Source: SIG299 sp045593825
GTDB lineage: Bacteria > Bacillota > Clostridia > Lachnospirales > Lachnospiraceae
Direction of reading: 5' to 3'
DNA length: 9,822 bases
NCBI GenBank assembly: GCA_045593825.1
Contig: JAZNXI010000189.1
Location: 1-9,822, forward strand
The notes under the pieces were generated by a model, which saw only the letters and a list, made by a program, of their open reading frames with translations, had not been told where the DNA came from and made no database searches. Positions 1-6,291 of the stretch are shown here, in pieces; the stretch's first letter is position 1; every line of letters begins with the position of its first letter. The position numbers were made by a program, and so were the translations under genes.

Positions 1-2
1 TG

Positions 3-110
3 GCTGTCAGAGGTCCTGTGTATGAGGCTTGTGCAGACCTTGTTCTGCAAACAGACAATATGTCTTTTTATGAAATTATATGTCAAATTGAAAATTTATT
101 GAAAGCATAA
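3..110 (+). CDS. aroK: Shikimate kinase, C-terminal fragment (5' end outside window)
   Basis: An open frame enters from the left edge and ends at TAA 108-110, giving 35 C-terminal residues starting AVRGPVYEACADLVLQTDN. The R-G-P-V-Y-E...AD pattern matches the RxPLYxExAD segment of shikimate kinases, whose arginine contacts the substrate; the following D-N and final amphipathic helix also fit the family end. The enzyme phosphorylates shikimate with ATP in the cytoplasmic chorismate pathway. The stop lies 16 nt before the aroQ start and aroQ has its own Shine-Dalgarno in that gap, so the two genes are probably co-transcribed; 3-dehydroquinase and shikimate kinase act close together in the same pathway. 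The identification rests on a short C-terminal stretch only: the P-loop and the rest of the active site are outside the window. Confidence 0.72.
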   Translation, partial: AVRGPVYEACADLVLQTDNMSFYEIICQIENLLKA

Positions 111-126
111 TTGGGAGGAAAACAGC

Positions 127-561
127 ATGAAGATTTTAGTCATTAATGGACCAAATTTAAATTTTCTTGGTATCCGTGAAAAAGGAATTTATGGTAACGA
201 ATCTTACGAAAGTCTTATCGCAGGTCTTCAGGCAAAGGCAGAGGCGGAAGGTATTGAATTAGAATGCTTCCAGGACAATGGAGAAGGCCCGATTATTGAC
301 CGGATCCAGAAGGCATACCATGATAAGGTGGATGGTATTATTATCAATCCGGGCGCTTATGCGCATTATAGCATTGCTATCCGCGATGCGTTGGCATCTG
401 TTGATGTGCCTAAAATTGAAGTACATATTTCCAACGTATACAAACGGGAAGAGTTCCGTCATAAATCCGTGATTACTCCGGTTTGTACCGGTGAAATTTT
501 AGGTCTCGGTTTGCAGGGATATTACCTTGCCATGGAGGCTATAAAGGAAATGTGTAAGTAG
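127..561 (+). CDS. aroQ: Type II 3-dehydroquinate dehydratase
   Basis: This enzyme dehydrates 3-dehydroquinate to 3-dehydroshikimate in the cytoplasmic shikimate pathway, normally as a dodecamer. The 144-residue length is standard. Visible family motifs are NGPNLNFLG (7-15), the flexible lid with R17 and the catalytic Y22, INPGAYAHYS (73-82) with N74 and the catalytic H80, EVHISN (98-103) with H100, and the R111 substrate contact in REEFRHKS. The ATG at 127 is preceded by GGGAGGA at 113-119, an ideal ribosome binding site. One oddity is DNGEG at 50-54, where most family members have SNHEG, so a usual histidine is replaced by glycine. It sits between aroK and an Xaa-Pro peptidase gene. No promoter is visible directly upstream, so transcription probably comes from the aro genes to the left. 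Confidence 0.96.
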   Translation: MKILVINGPNLNFLGIREKGIYGNESYESLIAGLQAKAEAEGIELECFQDNGEGPIIDRIQKAYHDKVDGIIINPGAYAHYSIAIRDALASVDVPKIEVHISNVYKREEFRHKSVITPVCTGEILGLGLQGYYLAMEAIKEMCK

Positions 562-590
562 CATTTATATTTGGAAGAGAGGAAGTAGTA

Positions 591-1664
591 ATGCAGCTCA
601 GATATAGTAAGTTACAGGCGCTTTTAGATGCAAAGAAGCTGGATGCAGTGTTGGTTTCCGATGGCTACAATATGCGCTATCTTTCCGGTTTTACCGGAGC
701 TACGGGATATTTACTTGTTACAAAAAACAGTAAAACTTTGTTTACCGATTCCCGCTACACCATTGCAGCAACCAATCAGGCACCGGATTACACGATAGTA
801 GAAGTGGATGCAGCAAGAGATTATTGCAAGTTTATTAACAATATTCTGGAAGCAGAGAAGATTGAAAACCTCGGGTTTGAAGCAAATCAGGTGCGATACA
901 GCACCTACGAGAATTTAAAGGCACGTCTTGCAGTAAAAGAACTGGTTCCTCTGGGCGGAGAACTGGCAGACCTGCGCCGTATTAAGACTGCAGAGGAAAT
1001 TGAGTTACACCGTCAGGCAGAATATATCGGTGACATTGCCTTTGAAGAAATTTTAAAGGATATTAAACCGGGCGTAACAGAACTGGAAATTGCAGCGAAG
1101 TTAGAGTACCTTATGAAGATGAACGGGGCAGATAAGTTAAGTTTTGAATCCATCGTAGCTTCCGGGGTAAATTCTTCCAAACCGCATGCGGAACCGGGGC
1201 ATAAAAAGATTGAAGCCGGCGATTTTCTCACCATGGATTTTGGATGTGTATATAAGGGCTATTGTTCTGACATGACAAGAACTATTGTGGTGGGGAAAGC
1301 GAGTGAAAAGCAGAAGGAGATTTACAATACGGTTCTGAAGGCGCAGCTGGCAGTACTTGATATGTTAAAACCGGGATTGCCTGGCAAGGCATATGATAAG
1401 GTGGCGAGAGATGTAATTTATAGCGCAGGCTATGAAGGTTACTTCGGCCACGGTCTCGGTCACAGCGTTGGTCTGGAAATCCATGAAAACCCACGGTTTT
1501 CTATGATTGAAGAGGAGATTGTGGAAGCAGGCATGATTATGACGGTGGAACCGGGTATCTATATTCCTGATTTCGGAGGCGTTAGAATCGAAGATATGGT
1601 GGTTATGACAACGGACGGATACGAGAATTTGACCCATTCTAAGAAAGAATTGATAGAATTATAA
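591..1664 (+). CDS. pepP: M24-family Xaa-Pro aminopeptidase (aminopeptidase P-like)
   Basis: This is a cytoplasmic metallopeptidase expected to remove an N-terminal residue preceding proline. Of 357 residues, roughly 1-125 form the creatinase/prolidase N-terminal domain and 135-350 the pita-bread catalytic domain. All five dinuclear metal ligands can be placed: D216 in TMDFG, D227 in YCSDMTRT, H291 in HGLGHSVGL, E320 in TVEPG and E334 in RIEDM; H298 in EIHENP is the usual active-site histidine. The start at 591 follows a GAGAGGAAG ribosome binding site. The gene lies 29 nt after aroQ and just before efp, the arrangement known from B. subtilis (yqhS-yqhT-efp). Exact substrate (aminopeptidase P or dipeptidase) cannot be settled from sequence; the short length and N-terminal domain favour the YqhT/PapA type of Xaa-Pro aminopeptidase. 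Confidence 0.93.
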   Translation: MQLRYSKLQALLDAKKLDAVLVSDGYNMRYLSGFTGATGYLLVTKNSKTLFTDSRYTIAATNQAPDYTIVEVDAARDYCKFINNILEAEKIENLGFEANQVRYSTYENLKARLAVKELVPLGGELADLRRIKTAEEIELHRQAEYIGDIAFEEILKDIKPGVTELEIAAKLEYLMKMNGADKLSFESIVASGVNSSKPHAEPGHKKIEAGDFLTMDFGCVYKGYCSDMTRTIVVGKASEKQKEIYNTVLKAQLAVLDMLKPGLPGKAYDKVARDVIYSAGYEGYFGHGLGHSVGLEIHENPRFSMIEEEIVEAGMIMTVEPGIYIPDFGGVRIEDMVVMTTDGYENLTHSKKELIEL

Positions 1665-1672
1665 AAAATATG

Positions 1673-1701
1673 TTGAAAAATTTCCTGTTTTAGGTTATAC
1701 T
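1673..1701 (+). promoter_or_regulatory. Sigma-A promoter of efp
   Basis: TTGAAA (1673-1678) and TATACT (1696-1701) are separated by exactly 17 nt in the spacer between the peptidase stop and efp. Both boxes match five of six consensus bases. A start around 1708 would give a 5' leader of about 50 nt ending in the AAGGAGGA ribosome binding site. This lets efp be expressed strongly and separately from the upstream aro and peptidase genes. Confidence 0.75.
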
Positions 1702-1756
1702 ACGATAAGATTATTATGCACGCAGTAAAACTGCTACATTTAAGGAGGATTTATAC

Positions 1757-2314
1757 ATGATTTCTGCAGGCGATTTTAGAAATGGTCTCACACTTGAAAT
1801 TGAAGGAAACGTAGTACAGGTTATCGAATTCCAGCACGTAAAGCCAGGTAAGGGCGCTGCTTTCGTAAGAACCAGATTAAAGAACATTAAGAACGGTGGT
1901 ATTATCGAAAAGACTTTCCGTCCAACCGAAAAATTCCCGGCTGCTCACATCGAAAGATCTGACATGCAGTACTTATACAGCGATGGTGAAATGTTCCACT
2001 TCATGAACGTTGAAACATACGACCAGATTGCTATGACTGAAGACCAGATTGGTGATTCCTTAAAGTTCGTTAAGGAAAACGAAATGGTTAAGATGCTTTC
2101 CCACGCTGGACAGGTATTCGCAATCGAGCCACCTCTCTTTGTAGAACTTGAAATCACAGAAACAGAACCTGGCTTCAAGGGCGATACAGCAACAGGTGCT
2201 TCCAAGCCTGCTGTGGTTGAAACAGGCGCAACTGTTTACGTTCCATTATTCGTAGAACAGGGCGACAAGATTCAGATTGACACCAGAACTGGTGAATACA
2301 TGAAGAGAGTATAA
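1757..2314 (+). CDS. efp: Translation elongation factor P
   Basis: EF-P binds between the P and E sites of stalled ribosomes and stimulates peptide bond formation at consecutive prolines. The 185-residue protein has the usual three-domain plan: an N-terminal KOW-like domain (about 1-65) and two OB-like domains. K32 in PGKGAA is the position modified in other bacteria (5-aminopentanol on K32 in B. subtilis). The C-terminal signature runs from GDTATGASKPA to the terminal GEYMKRV. The ATG follows AAGGAGGA (1742-1749). Codon choice differs from most neighbours, favouring TTC, AAC and AAG, as expected for a highly expressed gene. It has its own promoter (1673-1701) and a terminator (2333-2366). 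No EpmA/EpmB-type modification genes are in the window. Confidence 0.98.
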   Translation: MISAGDFRNGLTLEIEGNVVQVIEFQHVKPGKGAAFVRTRLKNIKNGGIIEKTFRPTEKFPAAHIERSDMQYLYSDGEMFHFMNVETYDQIAMTEDQIGDSLKFVKENEMVKMLSHAGQVFAIEPPLFVELEITETEPGFKGDTATGASKPAVVETGATVYVPLFVEQGDKIQIDTRTGEYMKRV

Positions 2315-2332
2315 GCTCTAACTTTATAAGAA

Positions 2333-2366
2333 AAAAACTGCCACATCTTATGATGTGGCAGTTTTT
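2333..2366 (+). terminator. Intrinsic terminator after efp
   Basis: A perfect inverted repeat, ACTGCCACATC (2337-2347) and GATGTGGCAGT (2352-2362), encloses a TTAT loop and is flanked by an A-tract at 2331-2336 and a T-tract ending at 2366. This is a strong Rho-independent terminator for efp. The ribosome binding site of the next gene begins only two nucleotides after the T-tract. Confidence 0.93.
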
Positions 2367-2381
2367 GTAAGGAGATTTATC

Positions 2382-2921
2382 ATGGGACACTTTTACTTCA
2401 TCCGTCACGGCCAAAGCGCCTGGAACGTAGAAAATAAAATTTGCGGTGCAACAGACATTGACCTTACAGAAAAAGGTCATGAGCAGGCCATCGAAACAGG
2501 AAAAAAGTTTATTGAGCAGGGACTTTCTGCGGATATGATTTTGTATTCTCCGCTGATGCGGGCGGCGGAAACCGCCCGTCATATTTCGGAAATGACAGGA
2601 ATTCCAATGCGGGTGGAGGAACGGCTCAGAGAGCAGAATTTCGGCAAGTATGAGGGTACTGCCAGAGACGGGGCAGAATTTAGGGAAGCAAAAAAGCAGT
2701 TTGTGTGCCGCTACGAAGGCGGTGAAAGTATGCTGCATCTGGCGCAGCGCATTTATAATCTTTTGGATGATGTCAAGGCAGAATCGGAAGAAAAGACCTA
2801 TATTCTGGTGGCGCATAACGGTATCGCCAGAGTCATCCAATCCTACTTTTACGAAATGACCAATGCAGAATATGCAGAGTTTGGCGTGGATAACTGCAGT
2901 ATTACAAGGTATGATTTCTAG
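2382..2921 (+). CDS. Histidine phosphatase family protein (phosphoglycerate mutase-like)
   Basis: The 179-residue protein belongs to the histidine phosphatase superfamily, which uses a phosphohistidine intermediate. The RHGQSAWN motif at 8-15 supplies R8 and the nucleophile H9; R60 in YSPLMRAAETA, E84 in REQNFGKYEG and H145 in LVAHNG complete the expected catalytic set. The size fits small phosphatases such as alpha-ribazole phosphatase or YhfR-like enzymes rather than full glycolytic phosphoglycerate mutase, but the substrate cannot be read from sequence. The start is placed at 2382 because TAAGGAG (2368-2374) lies 7 nt upstream and the protein then begins directly with the beta strand leading to RHG. 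An in-frame ATG at 2355 sits inside the efp terminator stem and has no ribosome binding site. No separate promoter is visible, so expression may depend on readthrough. Confidence 0.9.
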   Translation: MGHFYFIRHGQSAWNVENKICGATDIDLTEKGHEQAIETGKKFIEQGLSADMILYSPLMRAAETARHISEMTGIPMRVEERLREQNFGKYEGTARDGAEFREAKKQFVCRYEGGESMLHLAQRIYNLLDDVKAESEEKTYILVAHNGIARVIQSYFYEMTNAEYAEFGVDNCSITRYDF

Positions 2922-2942
2922 TAAACAGTTATTCCCTATTGA

Positions 2943-2972
2943 TTGACAAACATTTTTTGTGTACTTTATAAT
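2943..2972 (+). promoter_or_regulatory. Consensus sigma-A promoter of the zinc-ribbon gene operon
   Basis: TTGACA (2943-2948) and TATAAT (2967-2972) are both exact consensus hexamers with an 18-nt spacer. A start near 2979 leaves a leader of about 25 nt that carries the AGGAGGT ribosome binding site (2992-2998). It is the strongest promoter by eye in the window and likely drives 3005-7638. Confidence 0.85.
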
Positions 2973-3004
2973 AGTATCAAAAGAACCAAAGAGGAGGTCT
3001 TTTC

Positions 3005-5212
3005 ATGTACTGTCAGGAATGTGGAAGCAAATTACCGGAAAATGCTAAGTTTTGTATGAACTGCGGAACTAAGGTATGGGTGGAAGAACCTGCGGTAGAA
3101 GTAAAGGAAGAAATGTCTGTGGCAGAAGAAACGGTAGCAGATAATAAGACAGATTATGCAGTAGAACAAGCAGAATCCATCGCAGTAACACCGAAAAAAA
3201 CTGTTAAGAAAAACCGAAAAAGCAAAAAAATATTATTTTCTGCGATAATTGCAGTTGTATTTCTTTTTCTTGTAGTGTGTTTTTGTGTGGGGACTCTGGA
3301 GCAAAGAAAGTTATATACCTTGGTTAACCCGGAGCTGTTTTTTGGTGAGTGTACAAACTATGTTATTATGAAGGATACTCCGGGAGAGAGTGGGGTAGCT
3401 TTGTTCTTTGAATCCGATACTCCTATGTGGAAAGAGGTAATTTGGTATACAAATGCAATTGACCAGGTAGATTCTGATTTGTGTGAATATTTTACTAATG
3501 ATGATCCAAGAGAAGCTGCCTCGCAGGGGACAAAGTATAGTGGTTCCTGGCATTATGAGGGAAATGCTTTTTGGCCGGGATATTCATTGATGGATTCAAA
3601 TCGTGTTGTAACGTTGGACCATTATGAAGAGAACGGAAAATACGTGGTGCATATGTATATTGAAGGCTACCAGAATTGTGAGTTTCTTGATGTGAATCCA
3701 TATACCGGAGAAAATGCTGATTTCAAGGGAAATTCCGCCTCAGAGAATTCGGAGCATCAGGAACAGCCAACGGCAACCCCTGCACCAACACAGAATGCCT
3801 CAAAGGGACCGATAGTCGAGCCAACGACACCTCCGGCGTCCATTATTAAGCCAAAGGCAACGACAACACCAAAACCTACTTCAAAACCGCAGGCTACAGC
3901 TACACCAACGCCTACCGCAAAACCAAAGGCGACATCAACCCCGGTTCCGACCAAAGCTGCAGCGAAAGATTTGGTGGCACCGGAAATAGATGTAGCAACA
4001 GCAGTACAGCCGCCAAAGAATGCGTTCCAGGATTTTGCTTCCTGGGCAATGGGTGCAGTTGTTTCGGCGGATGCGGAGCAGTCTGACAGCAGTGTGCAGT
4101 ATCTGGATTATCAGGCTAGTCAGGAAACCGTTGATGCTTACATAGAAATGCTTTTGCAGAATGGATTTACTTTAGTGGATGATTACTTTTTCCAGTATCA
4201 GAGTGCCCCGTTTGCTTCCTGGGCCTTAAATTGTGATTATGTGCCGGATGCAGGAAAAGTAGAAATGCAGTATGAAAGTTCTACCACCTGTCATTTGTGT
4301 ATTTCTACTTATGAGGGAGATTATACCTTCCACTATTCCTCCGACCTGACCCAGTACGATTTAGGCCTTCGTAAAGACGGTTCGGTAGAAAAAGTGACTG
4401 TAAAGGGACTGTCAGCAGGAGCAGGCTTGTACTGTTTGGCAGACGGCGTATACACTACAACAGACGGAAGACTTTCTGCCTCCTTGAATAAGGCCACCAT
4501 TATACGGGACGGAAAGAAAGATGTTTGTACGGCCAAAAGTGAAATAAAAAACGGCCGGGAATGGTTATGGGTGGAAGATTATTACCGCAACGAAGCCATT
4601 TGTTTCGGAGTTCTCCAGGATTATACCATGACCGGTGATTTGTATCAGTATCAGGATTTAAAACGTGAAAAGTATTATAATGATGATAAGGATGTTTATT
4701 ACTATAAATGGGGCGACCAGCCAATCTTTGAAATGACGGTAGATAATAAGTTTATTGGTCCGTTGGTAACTTCAAAGAATGAATTTGAGGAAGTAACCGT
4801 CCGGGTAATGCATTACGAAGAAGGCGTGGAAGCGGTTTATTACATTTATGCAAAAACCAAGGGCACACCGTCTGAAATAGAGGTGCTGTGTGCGGTTGGT
4901 CTAAATGTGGAAGAAGCGGAGAATGATGCTGACAGCGCTATTGTTTTATCCGTAGGAGAAACTTACACCATTACTTATAATCCAAGTACATTTGGTGCAT
5001 TGTCCGAGGTTTACAGCTGGAGCATCTCCGGCGGTGACGGAATCTATGCGGATGGCACCGGCAGGTCCTGCAAAGTAACAGCCATGAAGAAAGGAACGGG
5101 TAAAGTAACGGCTACCTGTATCTATACTGTGAAAGCAGCGGATATTTTAACCGGTAACCCGACCACAGAGCAACGTTCCACATCAAAAACCTGGTATTTC
5201 AGAGTAGAATAA
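3005..5212 (+). CDS. Zinc-ribbon, single-pass membrane protein with Pro/Thr spacer (function unknown)
   Basis: I do not recognise a named family for the whole 735-residue protein. The N-terminus is a zinc ribbon with C3, C6, C17 and C20 (CxxC...CMNC). An acidic stretch (25-60) and a basic KKNRKSKK patch (68-75) precede one hydrophobic helix at about 76-96, so the ribbon should face the cytoplasm and the rest the outside. An outer domain (about 100-240) is followed by a Pro/Thr/Lys-rich spacer (253-320) containing three 12-residue repeats. The C-terminal part (about 320-735) is rich in aromatic residues and cysteines; residues from about 645 on, with TYTITYNP, SWSISGGDG and a KGTGKVTATC strand, resemble a bacterial Ig-like (Big2-type) fold. 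FASWA occurs twice (344-348, 403-407). The gene has its own strong promoter and ribosome binding site. A role in envelope sensing or surface attachment is inference only. Confidence 0.85.
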   Translation: MYCQECGSKLPENAKFCMNCGTKVWVEEPAVEVKEEMSVAEETVADNKTDYAVEQAESIAVTPKKTVKKNRKSKKILFSAIIAVVFLFLVVCFCVGTLEQRKLYTLVNPELFFGECTNYVIMKDTPGESGVALFFESDTPMWKEVIWYTNAIDQVDSDLCEYFTNDDPREAASQGTKYSGSWHYEGNAFWPGYSLMDSNRVVTLDHYEENGKYVVHMYIEGYQNCEFLDVNPYTGENADFKGNSASENSEHQEQPTATPAPTQNASKGPIVEPTTPPASIIKPKATTTPKPTSKPQATATPTPTAKPKATSTPVPTKAAAKDLVAPEIDVATAVQPPKNAFQDFASWAMGAVVSADAEQSDSSVQYLDYQASQETVDAYIEMLLQNGFTLVDDYFFQYQSAPFASWALNCDYVPDAGKVEMQYESSTTCHLCISTYEGDYTFHYSSDLTQYDLGLRKDGSVEKVTVKGLSAGAGLYCLADGVYTTTDGRLSASLNKATIIRDGKKDVCTAKSEIKNGREWLWVEDYYRNEAICFGVLQDYTMTGDLYQYQDLKREKYYNDDKDVYYYKWGDQPIFEMTVDNKFIGPLVTSKNEFEEVTVRVMHYEEGVEAVYYIYAKTKGTPSEIEVLCAVGLNVEEAENDADSAIVLSVGETYTITYNPSTFGALSEVYSWSISGGDGIYADGTGRSCKVTAMKKGTGKVTATCIYTVKAADILTGNPTTEQRSTSKTWYFRVE
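3848..3955 (+). repeat. Three tandem 36-bp repeats coding a Pro/Thr/Lys spacer
   Basis: Inside the zinc-ribbon gene, residues 282-317 form three consecutive 12-residue units with the pattern K-P-x-A-T-x-T-P-x-P-T-x, starting at K282, K294 and K306. At DNA level this is a 36-bp period whose third-base positions have diverged. It lies in a longer Pro/Thr-rich region (3761-3964) that probably acts as an extended, possibly wall-spanning or glycosylated, spacer outside the membrane. Confidence 0.85.
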
Positions 5213-5236
5213 GAAAAAAGGATGAATTGAATTTAT

Positions 5237-5578
5237 ATGAATATTCAAATTTTCGGCACAAAAAAGTGCTTTGATACAAAGAAAGCAGACCGCTATTTTA
5301 AGGAGCGGGGCATAAAGTTTCAGTTCATTGACCTGAAGGAAAAAGGCATGAGCAAGGGCGAATTTACCAGCGTGAAGCAGGCGGTTGGAGGTCTGGATAA
5401 GCTGCTTGATGAAAATGGCAAGGATAAAAATACGTTAGCTTTGCTCAAATACTTATCTGACAGCGACAAGGAAGAAAAACTCCTGGAAAACCAGCAGTTG
5501 TTAAAAACACCGATTGTGCGTAACGGCAAGCAGGCTACGGTTGGTTATCAGCCGGATGTCTGGAAAACCTGGGAATAA
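5237..5578 (+). CDS. ArsC/Spx-family thioredoxin-fold protein (single cysteine)
   Basis: The 113-residue protein has the ArsC/Spx fold signature: a beta strand followed by GTKKCFDTKKADRYFKERG (7-25), in which C11 is at the redox position, a middle helical region with a GGLDKLL segment, and the cis-proline strand LKTPIVRNGKQ (89-99) followed by VGYQPDVWKTW. Unlike Spx it has no CxxC (C11-F-D-T14), and no other cysteine is present, so neither a disulfide switch nor the multi-cysteine arsenate cycle of pI258 ArsC is possible internally. It is best described as an arsenate reductase family (YffB-like) protein with unproven activity, perhaps using glutathione-like thiols or acting in regulation. 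It starts 24 nt after the zinc-ribbon gene; the ribosome binding site AAAAAGGA (5215-5222) is weaker and more distant than those of its neighbours. Confidence 0.85.
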   Translation: MNIQIFGTKKCFDTKKADRYFKERGIKFQFIDLKEKGMSKGEFTSVKQAVGGLDKLLDENGKDKNTLALLKYLSDSDKEEKLLENQQLLKTPIVRNGKQATVGYQPDVWKTWE

Positions 5579-5593
5579 TGGAAGGGTGTTATT

Positions 5594-6274
5594 ATGCAGA
5601 GTATAACGGAGCAATTATTTGCCTTACAGGACTTGGAATATAAGAAGTTTCACAGTAAGCTGATGCCAACCATTACCCCGAATGTGATTATTGGTGTCCG
5701 GACGCCGGAGCTTCGAAAATTTGCAAAGCAATTAGCAAAGTCTACAGATGTAGAATTGTTTCTGCAGGAGCTTCCGCATCATTATTATGAGGAAAATAAT
5801 CTCCATGGGTTTATAATTGAATCCATCAAGGATTTTGATGCCTGTATTGCTACGTTAAATCAGTTTCTTCCCTTTGTAGACAACTGGGCAACCTGCGATA
5901 TGATGGCACCAAAGGTGTTGAAAACGGATTTACCAAAGCTTTATGAGTGGGTTAAAGTATGGATTGCAAGCGGCGAAACCTATACCATCCGGTTTGGCGT
6001 AAATATGCTGATGAAATATTTTCTGGATGAGGCATTTTTGCCGGAATATCCGGCGTTGGTGGCTTCGATTCAGTCCGAAGAATACTATGTAAAAATGGTG
6101 GTGGCCTGGTATTTTGCCACGGCGCTTGCCAAACAATATGAGGTTGTAGTGCCATATTTGGAGGAAAAGCGGCTGGATGTCTGGACACATAATAAGACAA
6201 TTCAGAAGGCGGTAGAAAGTTATCGGATTACATCGGAGCAGAAGGCGTATCTGAAAACTTTGAAATGTAAATAA
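5594..6274 (+). CDS. AlkD-family DNA alkylation repair protein (HEAT-like glycosylase)
   Basis: The 226-residue, all-helical sequence matches the AlkD family of HEAT-like repeat DNA glycosylases, which excise positively charged alkylated bases such as N3- and N7-alkylpurines without flipping them. The family motif FVDNWATCD (94-102) supplies W98 and D102; R133 in TIRFG and W172 in VAWYFATALA follow with the same 39-residue separation as R148 and W187 of the Bacillus cereus enzyme, so the four active-site residues described there appear to be retained. TIQKAVESYRI (202-212) is the typical C-terminal repeat. The start follows a GGAAGG site (5580-5585) and lies 15 nt after the ArsC-like gene, so the two are likely translated from one transcript. 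Alkylation substrate range is not predictable from sequence, and some AlkD paralogues lack glycosylase activity. Confidence 0.9.
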   Translation: MQSITEQLFALQDLEYKKFHSKLMPTITPNVIIGVRTPELRKFAKQLAKSTDVELFLQELPHHYYEENNLHGFIIESIKDFDACIATLNQFLPFVDNWATCDMMAPKVLKTDLPKLYEWVKVWIASGETYTIRFGVNMLMKYFLDEAFLPEYPALVASIQSEEYYVKMVVAWYFATALAKQYEVVVPYLEEKRLDVWTHNKTIQKAVESYRITSEQKAYLKTLKCK

Positions 6275-6291
6275 AAATCCGGAGGAATCCT

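Noticed and set aside
2175..2840. A 221-codon open frame on the minus strand across the end of efp and most of the phosphatase gene.
   Set aside because: It runs antisense to two well-supported genes, covers the efp terminator, has no ribosome binding site and no recognisable protein character.
3757..3954. A minus-strand open frame rich in Gly/Val/Ala opposite the Pro/Thr repeat region.
   Set aside because: Its composition is simply the reverse complement of the repetitive Pro/Thr codons; no start signals.
5237..5578. Annotating this gene as spx or arsC.
   Set aside because: It lacks the CxxC of Spx and the additional catalytic context of arsenate resistance genes, so only the family is assigned.
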